From the NCBI GenBank assembly GCA_000697355.1, contig JNEN01000793.1, positions 1-64,000 on the forward strand: DNA of 64,000 bases, in the 5' to 3' direction. This document shows positions 46,204 through 58,221 of the stretch, piece by piece; positions within the stretch are counted from its first letter, which is position 1; the number at the start of each line of letters is the position of its first letter. The notes beneath the pieces are model-generated. The model worked only from the letters and a program-made list of their open reading frames with translations. It had not been told where the DNA came from and searched no databases. The stretch is from Syncephalastrum monosporum B8922 (taxonomy: Eukaryota > Mucoromycota > Mucoromycetes > Mucorales > Syncephalastraceae). The position numbers and the translations under genes are program-made.

Positions 46204-47533
46204 TTAACAACAATCCTTTTCATCTAATGCGGCTACAGTGGCAAGGTCACGAAGTACCCACGGATGGGTCTCCGACTCCTCGGAGTGCTCAAGTATTTCA
46301 CCTCCAACCACAGTCAATGTGTTTACCAGCACCTGCGACGCTTTACGTTCATTGTTGGCCGCATCCTTGAAGGTATACTCACCGTCCTGGAGACGGAAGC
46401 ATGCAATATCGGCAGGCAGACCAGGTTTCAGACGGCCAAGCTGCGGCTCTTTGATAAGGTCAGCCGGAGCAGCGGATGCGCGAGCAATGACTTCGGGCAA
46501 CGGTACGCCCATGTTGAGATATTTTGACAAAGTCGTGGGAAGATCATAAACATTGACAGAACGGGAAACTTTAAGGTTTTTTGGAGTATGAGAAGGAAGC
46601 CGATAGAGGTTTTTGTCGATTGGTCGAACTTACCTTGGTGCAAATCACTGCTCAGCACGTCAGGGATGCAGCCGTTTTTGAGCATGGCTTCGGCCGACTC
46701 GAAGTTGAAACTGCCCGAGCCGTGGCCAAGATCGAGGACGATACCCTTTTCGCGCAGCTTATGGTAAATGGGCAAGAAGTCACCTTGGCTATCGACCAAC
46801 CGGTTGGAGAGGCCGGTGCAGCAATGCGTCAGAATATCGCCCTTTCTGAGCAAGTCGAGCATGTCGTCGAGGCTGGGTGGCGCAATGCCCACATGAATCA
46901 TCAGCGGCAGACCAGTGCGCTCCGAGACAGCCCGAGCCCGCTCGATGCCTCGTAAACCTGTGCCGTTGGTCGCATCGCGGTCCATACGCACCTTGATGCC
47001 CTTGATGTAAGCACGGTTCTTTTCGATAGTCGTGACAGCCATGTCCACGTCCACCCATTCGTCCAGCGTGAGTTCAAACGTGCGTGCGGTCAAGCCAATG
47101 GCGGAGGCATGCAGCAGAGAGAAGATGCGCACCTTGGATCGCTCGATGATGTGTCTACGGAAGCCTGGGAATGTGTAGGCACCGGCACTACCGGCATCGA
47201 CCCATGTCTATAATACATTGAGCAACAGGCTCTTTTCAGCGTGATGATTCCCAGGGTACTAACAGTGACGCCAGTCTTGGCAGCAAGCGGATCAGCTTCA
47301 ATGCCCCAATAAGTGGAGCCCCAGTAAACGTGTGTGTGCATATCGATCAAGCCGGGGCACACATACTGACCCGTAGCGTCATGGACCTTGGCAGCTTGGG
47401 ATTTGGGGATATTTGGCTCAATCTTGACGACTTGACCACCCTTGACAGCCACGTCGGCCTTGAGCTCAGTCTTTGCATCAGTGTCAATGACAGTGCCATT
47501 CGCGATGAGGAGATCGTATTCTGTGTGTGACAT
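46204..47533 (-). CDS. COG3964-type amidohydrolase (putative N-acyl-D-amino acid deacylase)
   Basis: Exons on minus: 47533-47264, 47207-46634 and 46568-46204; 402 residues. Amidohydrolase-superfamily metal ligands are in order: DMHTH (His66, His68), the lysine region YIKGIKVRM (carbamylated Lys), LMIHVGIAPP, LTHCCTG and the late Asp in SSDLHQ. LDLGHGSGSFNFE and WGSTYWGIEAD are typical of COG3964, often mis-annotated as dihydroorotase. From memory, the characterised member Atu3266 cleaves acetyl-(R)-mandelate and N-acetyl-D-amino acids. Next to D-serine dehydratase and RidA, a role in freeing D-amino acids is attractive but unproven. It is divergent from an ACS-type transporter. No secretion signal is seen. 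Confidence 0.85.
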
Positions 47534-48686
47534 GGTGGTGCAATTCAGTCTCTAGGAGTAAGAGTTACGCGTAGAAACGTACCGCACGCAGTCATAGTTT
47601 AAGAGAAGCTTGGTGTGTGTGAAGTGCGCGCGGATGGAGTTTATCTTTCGCCGGGATAGTTAGTGCGTGGATGTGGGGTAGGGGGTGCATATGGGATCGG
47701 TCATCCATGGCGGTTAGATTTGCCTTGTGGCACCCAGCGGAGGCAAAGTCTATTGGTCCTGTCCACTCACATCCGCCGCTTTTATCGCTTCCCAGGGTAA
47801 CGCTTTTTGACCAGCATGATCGTGTGCATCCAGTGACTCCTTCCTATAAGGAACATCATCCGCGGTGGCCTACTTGATGAAGGAAGTGGCTTCTGACAGC
47901 AATGTCCCTGAGGTTGATTAAGGGTTCTGCCCTTCAGATCACGTAAGCTGACCCTGATTTCTGCAGAACAATAGCAATTTCTGCAGTCCCGAATGCCGGG
48001 AATTATTCTCCGAATAATGCCCGAGCGTTGCCTCAATCACCCACTATACTCAGACCTGTTTTCTATTTTGGCTCAATGCGCAACATGATAGGTTCCTCAT
48101 TCAGTCTGGGCACCACCCCATTCCGCGTGCGAACTGTGTGGGGTAGATCTAGCAACCTTTTCGATCTAGCTTACTCGTTTCTCCACAGAAAATAGTCTGT
48201 CCGGGCTCTCGGACACACGAACTGGGTTGGGATGGAACGAACCTGGGACATCCAACCATGCCGTCATACCAAATTGCCTTCTCGGGAATATGGTGTGATA
48301 TCGCCAATAACTTCTTGTCTTTATAGGGGAGATACGGGTTCCCGAGATAGCCAAAAACTATATCTCTGATAGCAATTTCGATTATGTGTGGTCCGCAGAG
48401 CATTGTCACACGTCAAAGACGTGGATGATAGCTTCTAATGAATAGCGAGATATGATAACGATTACGGTCGCCAACTTTTTTTTTCTATGGAAAGGAATTT
48501 GCAAATTGCCGAACTCGTGAGAGGGTGTGTGAATTATTACTCTAACGAAAGCTGTGTTTGGTTAATAAATCCTGTCTTGTACACCCTGCGCTTGGGTAAG
48601 CCGATAAAAAATTTGCCCATAAAGATCAAAATCGCCTCCAGGGCTCTCTCTTCTCACGCAACCCGCTTTTTCTTTTCTTCCTCTTT
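47534..48686. promoter_or_regulatory. Divergent intergenic region between amidohydrolase and MFS transporter
   Basis: 1.15 kb between divergent starts. No gene is seen. A purine/pyrimidine-biased stretch lies just before each start codon. It presumably carries both promoters. Confidence 0.5.
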
Positions 48687-50401
48687 ATGTCGCATTCACC
48701 GTCTCTAAAATCAAGCAAAGGATCTATCCACGAAGGTATGTACTGGACAAAGATCTAGATGACTTATTTGGTATACTTATCCATTTGTATAACTAACAGT
48801 GGACCACGCGAATGGTGGCTCAAAGAACGGATCGCACGTCTTTATTGAGTCGGCTGAATATGAGGAGGATCCAGAGCTCGTAGCCCGTGAAAAAGCGCTT
48901 GTTCGCAAGCTTGATTTCCGAATTGTGCCCATGTTGACGCTTCTCTACATTTGCCAGCGTCTTGATCTATCCAACATTGGAAATGCTAAGGTAGGACCAA
49001 CAAGCTTGATGATAATTTTCTCCAGACTAAACGCTTGCTATGTAGGTTGCAGGCCTGGAAGGTGATTTGGGTCTTTCAGACTCGCAGTACAGCTGGGTTA
49101 TTTCAATCTATACGCTCGGTGTCATTGCTGTGCAAGTCCCCAGTAACATGATCCTTGAGCGTACTCGCCCCAGCATTTATCGTAAGCTGAAAAATTTTCT
49201 CCTATTCAGGCTATGAACATATCCCTAACTTATACTCTGCTACTCTACAATTTTAGTCTCCATCCTGGTTGGCTTATGGAGTGTCGTGAGTGCGCTCACG
49301 TTCCTGCCGAAAAACTTCACTCAGCTCGCCGTCCTCCGTTTCTTTCTTGGTGTCACTGAAGCCGGTTTCTGGCCCGGTGCCGTCTTTATCCTGTCCACTT
49401 TCTACAAGCCCCATGAAATTGCTATGCGCAACTCAATCTTCTACTGCGGCAATTGGCTCAGTGGAGCTCTAGGTGGTGCGTTCGCGGGCGCCATCATCGA
49501 CGGCATGGAGGGACGCGCTGGTCTCCGTGGCTGGCAATGGCTGTTCATTATCGAAGGCATGGCAACGTTTGTCATTGCCTTTTTCGCAGTTTGGATTCTT
49601 CCCGACTACCCCGGCAACACCTCGTGGCTTACTGAGGATGAGCGCGTACTTGCCGTCCGCCGTCTCGGTCAAGGCAAACGCAAGGAGAAGTTCTCCTTCT
49701 CTGGTCTGAAAGCCGCCGTCTTTGACTTCAAAGTCTGGGTTTTCATCATCATCTTCATGGCTATCCAGACTGGCGGTCAGCTCAACTACTTCATGCCCTC
49801 CATTGTCAAGGATATTGGCTACACCGGCAGCATGACGCAGTACATGACAATTCCTGTTTATGTCTTTGCCGCCATTATGTCGCTGTGCATTGCTTTCTGG
49901 TCTGACCACTTCCAGACGCGCTCCTATCCCATTGCCTTCTGTATGATTTTCGCTATTGTTGGCTACATCATCCAGATCTCCACAGATAACAACGGCGTCC
50001 TCTTCTTTTCCATCTTCCTCTGCGGTGGCGGTATCTGGTCGTCGCTCGGTGTCTCGCTTGCCTGGCTCGGTGACTGTGTGCCCGGTCCTCGTGACAAGAA
50101 GGCGATCTCCTTTGCACTGCTCAACATGATTTCCCAGCTCTCCAACTTTTATGGCCCCCAACTGTATGCCAACCCGGCTGGCCGGTACCGCATTGCCAAC
50201 ATTGTTATCTTGACCTACATGGGTTGTGGCGTTATCCTCTGCTTTGCCCTGCGTTGGGTCCTGATGCGCAGCAACAAAAAGCTGGACGAGAAGTATGGTC
50301 CTCCTACTGTCCGACCCAAGGCCGTCATTCCTGATGACAAGGAAGACATAGAAGTTGTCCCTGAACTGGGCGTATCCAAAAACTTCAGATACCTTTTGTA
50401 A
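48687..50401 (+). CDS. MFS transporter, anion:cation symporter (ACS/allantoate permease-like) family
   Basis: Exons 48687-48735, 48800-48990, 49046-49181 and 49257-50401; 506 residues. It begins with an acidic cytosolic tail, then KLDFRIVPMLTLLYICQRLDLSNIGNAKVAGL, the hallmark of the Dal5/allantoate permease family. VPSNMILERTRPSIY, RFFLGVTEAGFWPGAVFILSTFY and WLFIIEGM follow, for twelve predicted spans. The family imports carboxylates, ureides, vitamins, small peptides and N-acyl amino acids with protons. The divergent amidohydrolase next door suggests an N-acylated or carboxylated substrate. The C-terminal tail is acidic. The substrate cannot be fixed from sequence. Confidence 0.88.
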
Positions 50402-52463
50402 AAGTGTAGCTTCTACTATGTTCTATTTTTTCTCCCTTCTGCGTCCCACCTATATTCCATTGGTCTCCTTGTTAAATAGTTCCTTCTCCTAATCACCCTT
50501 TGTACGATATAGCTTTAAAATAAATTCGCTCATAAAAGCAGTGTACTTATCACTCTCACTCTATCTATTAAAAATGTTAAAACTTTACTCCGAAAATTCA
50601 TAGGAATAATAGGCGAAAAAACCGTAGGGAAATAGCTAAGGTGACGGCCGTTGAAGCGACACAGCGTACCAATCTCTGAAAAATATGCCCCTGATCTTCT
50701 ACCAGATTTTGGAAGTACAGAACAAGGTCAACCATAAGTTTAACACGCGAGTCATTCGATATTCGCTCAATGTCCTCGATGAAACCAAGACGCTTCCAAT
50801 ACTTGTTGTATATGCGGTTGACGGCAAACAGTTTAAGGATACTACATTTAATAAGGCAGACAACGATGTTTTCTGCACCCATCCTTGCGAATTCTGGGCC
50901 CACCAAGCTCACATATACTCGCCCGACTCGATTGGGACAAGGCTACCTGACATACGGCTGCTGCAAATTCTAGACAGCGCTGAAATATGCCAAAAGTCTC
51001 AGGCTGAACAGCTGCAGCGAGTCTACAACACCCTGCGCTACAGATCCAGAAAGTAACGCGCGACCACAACCTGACGGTTATATACAGACATATATCAAGA
51101 GTACTAGATACCGCTGCGGACCACCTGAGTCACCGGAAGGAACTGGAGCATGAACGTACCTTGTCGTGGAGAGTTTTCAATCAGATACGCCGGACTTACC
51201 CAAACGCATATCCGGATCAACGCGTTTGCTGCGAGATACAATACCAAGACTCCCACGATTTTGGGACCACTTTCCACCGTCAATGAAAGATGTGTTTGGG
51301 TGGTGTTGCCAATAAGAGCCAGTAGTGGACCCTTTGCGTTCCGGTCGCATCAGGTGATTGCAAGTTTTCCGAAAATTCTACATCCCCATGACGTTCCCCT
51401 GGGTGAAAAACCGTTGGTCAAACAGTTTTTTCATGCAAACGCCAGACAGAATTCGTGCTACCACGCACAATGAATGGAAATTGGGACGTGGGTCCCTGCT
51501 GTAGGGCTTTAAGAGCTGGGGTCCTACCACCACACTTTCGGGACCGAAGCTACAACGCAGGACCGTACTATTATGACACTGGCGACAGTGTGGCGCCCCT
51601 CTTGGACAACGATGACCATCCATGCCATTTATTCGCACATCGATCCTTGACCATCTTCAATAAAAAACTTGCAGTTTATGTTTAAAGTGACTGACAAAAA
51701 GAAAAGGGACACGTCAAGAACGAGGTAAAGGAACGACAACCTGCTGCGCTTGGCGACAAGTGAAATTGTTTTGCGCGACAGTTTTGAAATAGAAAAGCGT
51801 CATTCAAAATGGGGGTAGGACGGGATCTTTTTTTCAAAGGGACAACATCAATATGTGAATTGACTGTATGCGACAATTCTGATTACGAAGTGAAGCAAAC
51901 GTGGTAATAAAAGAACGCGTGTAATAGAGGGGCAGTGATCTGATATTCAACAGGCACGCTATATAAAGCTGCGCGTAGTAACACACGTGAGGCTTGGTTC
52001 AGTCGCTCTATTGTTAGCTCTATGTCGTCAACGTAGGCTTGTCAAAGCGCAAGTCATTTGCACGTAAAGGAGCGACGGCACTGTTTCGTTCTATTGCAAG
52101 TTGCTGATGTTTGTGAGAGAGAGAGAGAGTGGATAAATCATATCACAAAAACCAGAGCGGTATGCGTAATTTACCAGAGACGGTGAGCTGGAGTGTCTCT
52201 TCTGGTATATAAAAATAACATTTAGACGTACGAAACGAGCATCTGTTACTGCCTTGTGCTGGTATGACACGCCCAGGGACCTGCTGAACTTGATACAGAT
52301 TTCGGAGGCCGACGAGGTGGACCTATTTTTGTTTGAAATTGGAACGGCTGTCTGTAATAGTACACATACACACCTTATTTCATTTTCTCTCTTTCTTCCC
52401 AGTGTCAGGAACACCACACCCGCTCGTTCGCCCCTCCGCACCGCCCTCCTCTTCTTCTACAAG
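50402..52463. other. Intergenic region with a degenerate nuclease-like fragment
   Basis: This contains the fragment at 50685-51056, then disordered short ORFs on both strands to about 51.6 kb that may be decayed mobile DNA. A TATATAAAG lies near 51959-51967, possibly serving a downstream leader. A GA-repeat lies near 52116-52128. Confidence 0.5.
50685..51056 (+). pseudogene. Fragment of a PD-(D/E)xK (Rpn/YhgA-like) transposon-type protein
   Basis: A 123-codon open stretch carries ILEVQNKV, then RVIRYSLNVLDE and LPILVVYAVDG. This pattern (ExQ then a hydrophobic strand with LPI) recalls the Rpn/YhgA-like nuclease/transposase families that are abundant in Mucorales. There is an in-frame stop just upstream of its first ATG, no splice partner with the expected N-terminal Asp, and no continuation downstream, so I treat it as a remnant. 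The family call is from recall and is weak. Confidence 0.35.
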
Positions 52464-54219
52464 ATGACCTTCCGGAGCAAGGTTACCTTGCTCTGTGCGC
52501 TCTGTATCTTGTATATCTTCACATTCACCCTGCCACAGCTACGATCAGCCCAATCCGAATTCTTCAGCGAGGAAAACGACAACATTGTGGACTTTGAGAC
52601 CTCCTGGCGATGGCACCGTGATACTTCGCTTACTCCTCCGCCTTACTCTTCACCCACCGTACTCCCTGAGGAACCGTCCAATCTCGAACCTGACTATGTC
52701 TACCCCGATCTCGAGACGCCACCGCCATCTTCTCCTTCAAATCCTCCTACCATTGTTCCTGCGCCTCCTCGTCATGACCCAGATGAAAAGTACATTACTT
52801 TCTTCACCCACAGCGGCTTTCAGAATCAACTTATTCAAGGTAACTACTTCCATGGTCGAGTTAAACATACGACTTACACTTCGTCCTTAACCACAAAAAA
52901 ACCTACTAGTGGAAAACGGTATTCTGCTGGCATGGTATCTCAACCGGACGCTGATTCTACCTCGGGCGCTGATGGGCGAGGCATTTGGGTGGAGTTACTT
53001 TGACAAATTGCACCTGGAACACATGTTACGTGACCCGTCCGCAGCAGACGCATGCTCGCGCCTTGCCGACGATATCATGGCTTGGGAGATTCAGTGTCCT
53101 GATCCCACTCGCTACACTGTCATGCCCTTTGATGACATCTTTGATCTCTCCTGGGCAAAGCAACACGTTCGCATTATCCTGCGCGACCGCTCCGACTTTG
53201 ACTGGCTCGAATCCGAATTTGATATTCACCGTGCGGGCGTACCCAATCGCGTGAATGGTTCCTACGTCGATGGCGATGTCTTGTTTTTCAAAGGTATGTC
53301 GATCTATTTTTTTTTTTTGACGCTAGATAGCTTACATGATCCTTACTTAGGCGAGACCCGATATGACTGGCGTATCTTTGACACGCCGCGTAAATCGCAT
53401 CGTCTTGGCAAATACGCAGAAAGCCTCGATATTTTTCAACTCAGAAAACGTAATGAAAAGCTGATCCATTTCTCCAGCCTCTTTGGCACCGGCAAGCTCC
53501 CGATACGTCGTCCCGAGCACTATGATTTCCTGCGGACGCTACAAAGAAGCATCACTTATCGCCATCCTGCGGTCCTGAATGCGGCCGAGCGTATTGTCGA
53601 GCTAATGGGCGGAGCAGGCGACTTCATTGGGTTACACGTGCGGTAAGTCGTCATAGGAATAATAAGTGTGGCGCATATTTCTGCCGAAGTGTGGCTCATG
53701 TTTGATTACCACTTGTGCTGCAGATCAAGCGACGGATGGTTCGTGAAAGCCTTGCCCGAAAACGTCATGAGCATTGTATCCCAAATTAACCGCGAGATGG
53801 AATCTCGTCAGCGACCCATCATCAAAGACCTCTCACCACCTACGCTGTACGAATGTCTGGAGCTGTCCCGAACGAGCAACATGTCCCTCATTTATTTGGC
53901 AACGGACGCCCGCTCTCCTCGAACCGATCCTGCCTTTAGGCCACTTTGGGAAACTTACCCGTGCACATTTACCATGGATGACGTTTTGGCACCCGACAAC
54001 CCTGATTGGGCTGAGCTAGACGCCGTCGTCGATAGATCAACTGGGTCAAGTTTACGCCGATTTCTTTTGCCTCTCGTGGATGCCTCCGTTGCCAGTCGAG
54101 GCTGGAACTTTATCGGCAGCAAGGGATCCACCTTCTCGGGCTACATTTACCGTCTCCACGACGTCTTCTGGTCCAGTGCAAAGTCGCAAACTTTGTCCGA
54201 AGAACAGCCAAAAGCTTGA
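52464..54219 (+). CDS. Type II membrane GT65/O-fucosyltransferase-like protein
   Basis: Exons 52464-52839, 52910-53293, 53351-53642 and 53724-54219; 515 residues. A single N-terminal membrane anchor (about residues 6-24) precedes a Pro-rich stem (about 55-105). Then come THSGFQNQLIQVENGILLAWYLNRTLILP and, late, GLHVRSSDGW (Arg351) plus a C-terminal DASVASRGWNFIGSKGSTFS. These are marks of the GDP-fucose O-fucosyltransferase superfamily (PF10250): the HxR motif binds GDP-sugar, and the last block is the donor-loop segment. It is probably a Golgi enzyme. The sugar donor and acceptor are unknown; many fungal members are uncharacterised. Confidence 0.83.
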
Positions 54220-54605
54220 TCCACATCTCTATCTTGTTACTTATACCACTTCGCATTTGTAATTTTCTTCCTTTTTTTTTTCCTATTTCCTGTCCTGATA
54301 CGACCCCTGGCGGGTCACTTAGTCTTATAATGATAGACATTGCTCAAAAAAATCACACGATTTTTTCTGCAATTCCTTTTTTGCAATTTCCCCTTCCTGG
54401 CCCCCCTTCCCCTCACTTGCTTGTACATAGCTTGTCGTTCGCTTGGCATAAAGACGATAAATTAACCGAATGCATCCATCAAAATTATATTAAAAAGAGG
54501 CGGAGATGACGAGTATATGTGTGTACATGCATTTACAGTATGCAGATTATATTGACGAATTAATTTTAATAGTACAGGATGCTGTTCATATAATTCTTAT
54601 ATTGG
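54220..54605. other. Convergent 3' intergenic region
   Basis: AT-rich region between the convergent O-fucosyltransferase and DHHC genes. It presumably holds both polyadenylation regions; nothing else is seen. Confidence 0.5.
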
Positions 54606-56200
54606 CTACTGTGGTCTTGGGGACGATCCCTCAGTGACATCATACCACTCTTGCGCAAACTTGCGACGTGCTAAGTAACTAGGTTCACAGAACAAAGAAA
54701 AAGTAGAATGAGCACGTCAACTGTCAAAATGCCAACGTCAGCTTACCTTTTGGGCTGTGGTCGACACAGCACGTAAAACATGTTCGAAAATGGGTTACCA
54801 CGATCGAAAGGATGTTCTTCAAAAGGGCGCATGGCCATGGATGCCCGGAGCTAAACAGTATGAGTTAGTAGATCTTACTCCCTGCTCGCACACGAATGAT
54901 TTACCTGTTCGTGCGTAGTGACCCCACGCATGATGAGAAAGCAATGATAGCCGGTGAGACCGCCAACGGGGATGACGAGGAGGAAGCAGAGGATGACCAG
55001 CAAGAGACTGACTGGTGCTTGTGACAGGATGCGAGGGAAGGAGCGATCGGACGATTCGAGGTAGAGACGGATGAGGTGAACGAGGCCAAAACAAATCACG
55101 TAAAAGCACATGAGGACAGTGCAGACGATAAAGATGAAGAACGAACGGTAATTGCGTTTGCCGACACAATTGTTGAGCCAGATACAATGGTGGTCTTCAT
55201 TTTCTAGTATAGGCCATAGTGAGTCGTATGCCTTTGACAGTGTGGTCGAGCTTACCGACGCAATTGTTGCATTGGCGACAGTGACTGGCGCGCGGAGGTC
55301 GATAAAGCATGCAGGTGTCGCAATACTTGAGTCGAACTTCGTCGCCCTTCACGATCACATCCCTTGGTGCCGGTATATTTTGCTGATCGTTGATGGACTC
55401 GTAGGAGAAACAAAAGCCGCTACCGCTAACACGCTGTTGAGCGGCGTACATGTCTAGATTACGAGGGATAATCTATTGATTGAGAAAACACGCTTAAATG
55501 AGAAAAGAGAAACTAAGCATATCGTTCTGTAATAAGGTTACCCCTGGATCGGTCCATGATGTTTTGAGCATGGATACAAGCGCGAGGGTAAAAAGGTACC
55601 CAAAAATGACCGGCACTGCTGGGTGGACGTTATACCACAACCAAGGGCAACTATACAATGCAATTGAGTGAGAATGCAGATAGACAGGCGGGCAAACTGT
55701 GATTGTGGTGGTGATACTTGCATAAAGACAGCAAAGAGAGCAGACGGGGCAATGAGGACAAGCAGTGCCAGCAGAAAGGCCCAATACGCTCTGCTCGTGA
55801 CAAAACGACCTCCACAAAAGAACCGGTTGTTACCCGGAAAGAGTTTGTAGTTTCTTGTCTGAGTGGTCCGGAGACGCCGAGTCAAATTGGAAGGAGGCAG
55901 AGGCGGAGGAGGTTGCTGCGGTCGTGCAGGAGGCGTCATGGCTGGCCGTTGTCCATATTCGTTCTCTTGCTGTTGTTGTCGTTCTTGGAAGCGGGGTGAG
56001 GTGCTCGGTTGAGCGTAATTATGATTATGGTAATAATTGATATTATGAGCAGAAGGAGGTGATAGTTTAGAGGTGCCGAGATCAAGATTCTCAAAACTGT
56101 CGCCTACAGAACCGTTGGTGGTTTGACTCTCGAGAGGGAAGAAAGCGCGAGGGAAAGGTGCCCGATCTGAGGGCGATGTGGCCATGGTGGGAAACGCCAT
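54606..56200 (-). CDS. DHHC palmitoyltransferase (Erf2-like)
   Basis: Exons on minus: 56200-55722, 55650-55542, 55472-55256, 55203-54905, 54850-54747 and 54678-54606; 426 residues. A Gln/Pro-rich cytosolic N-terminus is followed by RNYKLFPGNNRFFCGGRF and two membrane spans. TDPGIIPR comes next, then the cysteine-rich DHHC domain: KYCDTCMLYRPPRASHCRQCNNCV and ENEDHHCIWLNNCVG (Cys275 is the acyl-carrying Cys). Two more spans follow, then FNMFYVL-like and TTHEQ. This order matches Erf2, which with Erf4 palmitoylates Ras in yeast; no Erf4 partner is in the window. The first intron must start with GC (AT|GCAAGT) to join LFAVF to CPWLWYNV. The site is probably ER or Golgi. Confidence 0.88.
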
Positions 56201-57386
56201 GCATGGAGGATGTTCAGGTTGAGAGGAGCGGAAAGGAAAGGAAGCTTGGGAACTCTCGGTGAATTAGAACCAATGTCGACGACACGACATCAAAAACCAA
56301 CAGGAAACGGGGGGTGGATATATATATTGTATCGTGCACTCAAGAAAGCGACGGAAAAGGGAAGAGAGGAGGAAGTTTTTTTTTTGTTATAATATGTATG
56401 ATGAGGAGGGGTGTCATACTCCTTGCCACGCCCGCAATCACAACAACGACCTCGCGCCTGCATAGATCATACGTACACGCAGTTTATATCATGTCTGTTG
56501 TTCTGCTTCATTGGTCATGCAGGGTTTGTGTCATGTAGAACAAGTGCAACCCTAGCTTGGAAAAAAGTGATCACCTATGCCATATTCTTATAATGGCCAT
56601 CCTCTTGTTTTACATACTGCTTGAGACAACACGGGTTACCGAAAATTGGATCTCTCTTCCCCATTAAAGCCGTTCAATAAAGATGTAGATATAACCTTCC
56701 CATTATATATCCAGTACAGTATTGTAATCGGTTATATATATTCTCAAGTGAGACAAGCAAGACACGCTATTTCCTGGCAACTGCACCATGGCGATCATTC
56801 TAGTAAACCTTCTTTTCCTTCGCTTGACACATGATGCATCATTTGGGTTTCAAACGTACACTATTATTACCAGCAGAAGTTGATTCATGGCGAGCTGGTC
56901 TATGCTTGTCTTTTTTAAACATCTCTGTATATGATGTAGTTCGTTGTAAGGTCCATTCTTCTGATATTGTAGCCTGTAAAATGACCCTGTTCTTTTTGTA
57001 GATTGTGGCACTCTTTCATTCTCGTGTCTTTAGTGTTAACGAAAAAGGTGATAGAAATAAAACAATTGTAATTTTGATATCGGATTTCAGCTGTTCACTG
57101 CAGCTGTTCCTACAGCTGATGTTCCTTTTCCCTTCTCAGGTTGTGTAACTTCTGGTGTTCGTTGGTGTAGGCGCGTTTCTTGTTTGTTCAACAAAAACAA
57201 CTATTAAGAACGCGGCTTCTTAGATGAGATAGAGCCACGTACCTGAACAGATCAACGTATAGGGTGCGCCGGACTAGGTTCTAAGAAGGTCATGGACCTC
57301 CAGACATGTCGGGCTCTTATGATAGGCGCAGACAAGGCTCGGTGCGAATTTGATGTCTGGTAACACATATCTTTTCCTTCTCTGCT
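56201..57386. other. Intergenic region
   Basis: Divergent region between the DHHC gene and the Mediator-like gene. It is AT-rich; no gene, repeat or RNA motif is supported. Confidence 0.5.
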
Positions 57387-58194
57387 ATGCCGCCACGATA
57401 CCCGCAGAATACCAACCAGACCCCACGTCCACTGGGACCCGAGACCGCAGCGCTTCATAAACTGTTGTCTGGAGTAATATACGCGTAAATGAAGCTAGTG
57501 ATTCAAAGTAACTTGACTGTGTTTGCAGGACATCTTGGAGCATTCCGCACGTATACTTGATCACTACATCGCCACCGAGTCAAGGTAGCAACAGACTCAA
57601 CAGAATAAGCAGAATCTTACTCCTTTCAAGTAAGGTGCAGGTCGGGTCACTCGACGTGCCCCAAGTACTAGAGGATCGGCTCATGGCCAAGTGTGACGAA
57701 TTCGAAGACGTGTGCGATCAGATTTATTTTATACTGGCAAGTCGTCGTATTTGTCAAAGCTTCTTTAAGGTCACGTGACTAACGTGCACACTTAATGCCC
57801 CCAGGAACAGTCAAAGCGAATACTGCAACTTGACTGGCAACAACGAACGGCACAGCAGGCACAGGCGAACGCACAGCAGCAGCAACAGCAGCAGCAACAA
57901 CAGGCCGGCCAAGGCCAGGACCAATCGCAGCAGCAAGACGGAGAGAAACAAGCGTCAGGCGAGACGATGGATCAAGATATGGATATTGCCATGATGGATC
58001 CAAATGCGCGCAGTATGATGGACCTCGATCCACCCACCGAAGGCGACCAAGAGGAAGAGGAGGATATGGAAGAATTGCTCCAGCTCCAGCGCGAACGGCT
58101 GGACCGATTAAGGAGCGTAGTTATCCAGCGAGTGGATGTGGAGACCATTAAAGGACAAACTAATGGGGGCGGACAGGACGATCTTTTATTCTAG
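57387..58194 (+). CDS. Possible Mediator tail subunit (Med29-like), polyglutamine protein
   Basis: Exons 57387-57473, 57529-57584, 57631-57736 and 57805-58194; 212 residues. A Pro-rich start is followed by helical segments (ETAALHKLLSG, DILEHSARILDHYIAT) and LMAKCDEFEDVCDQIYFILEQSKRILQLDWQQR, which resembles the core of Med29/Intersex. A Gln-rich tract and a very acidic tail ending in DDLLF follow. The third intron (57737-57804) must begin with GC (CTG|GCAAGT), because every GT alternative shifts into a stop. The gene ends 27 bp from the convergent aminotransferase stop. The Mediator assignment rests on short similarity and composition; another coiled-coil nuclear protein is possible. Confidence 0.5.
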
Positions 58195-58221
58195 TGGAAA
58201 TAATAATAACAATGCCATGGG

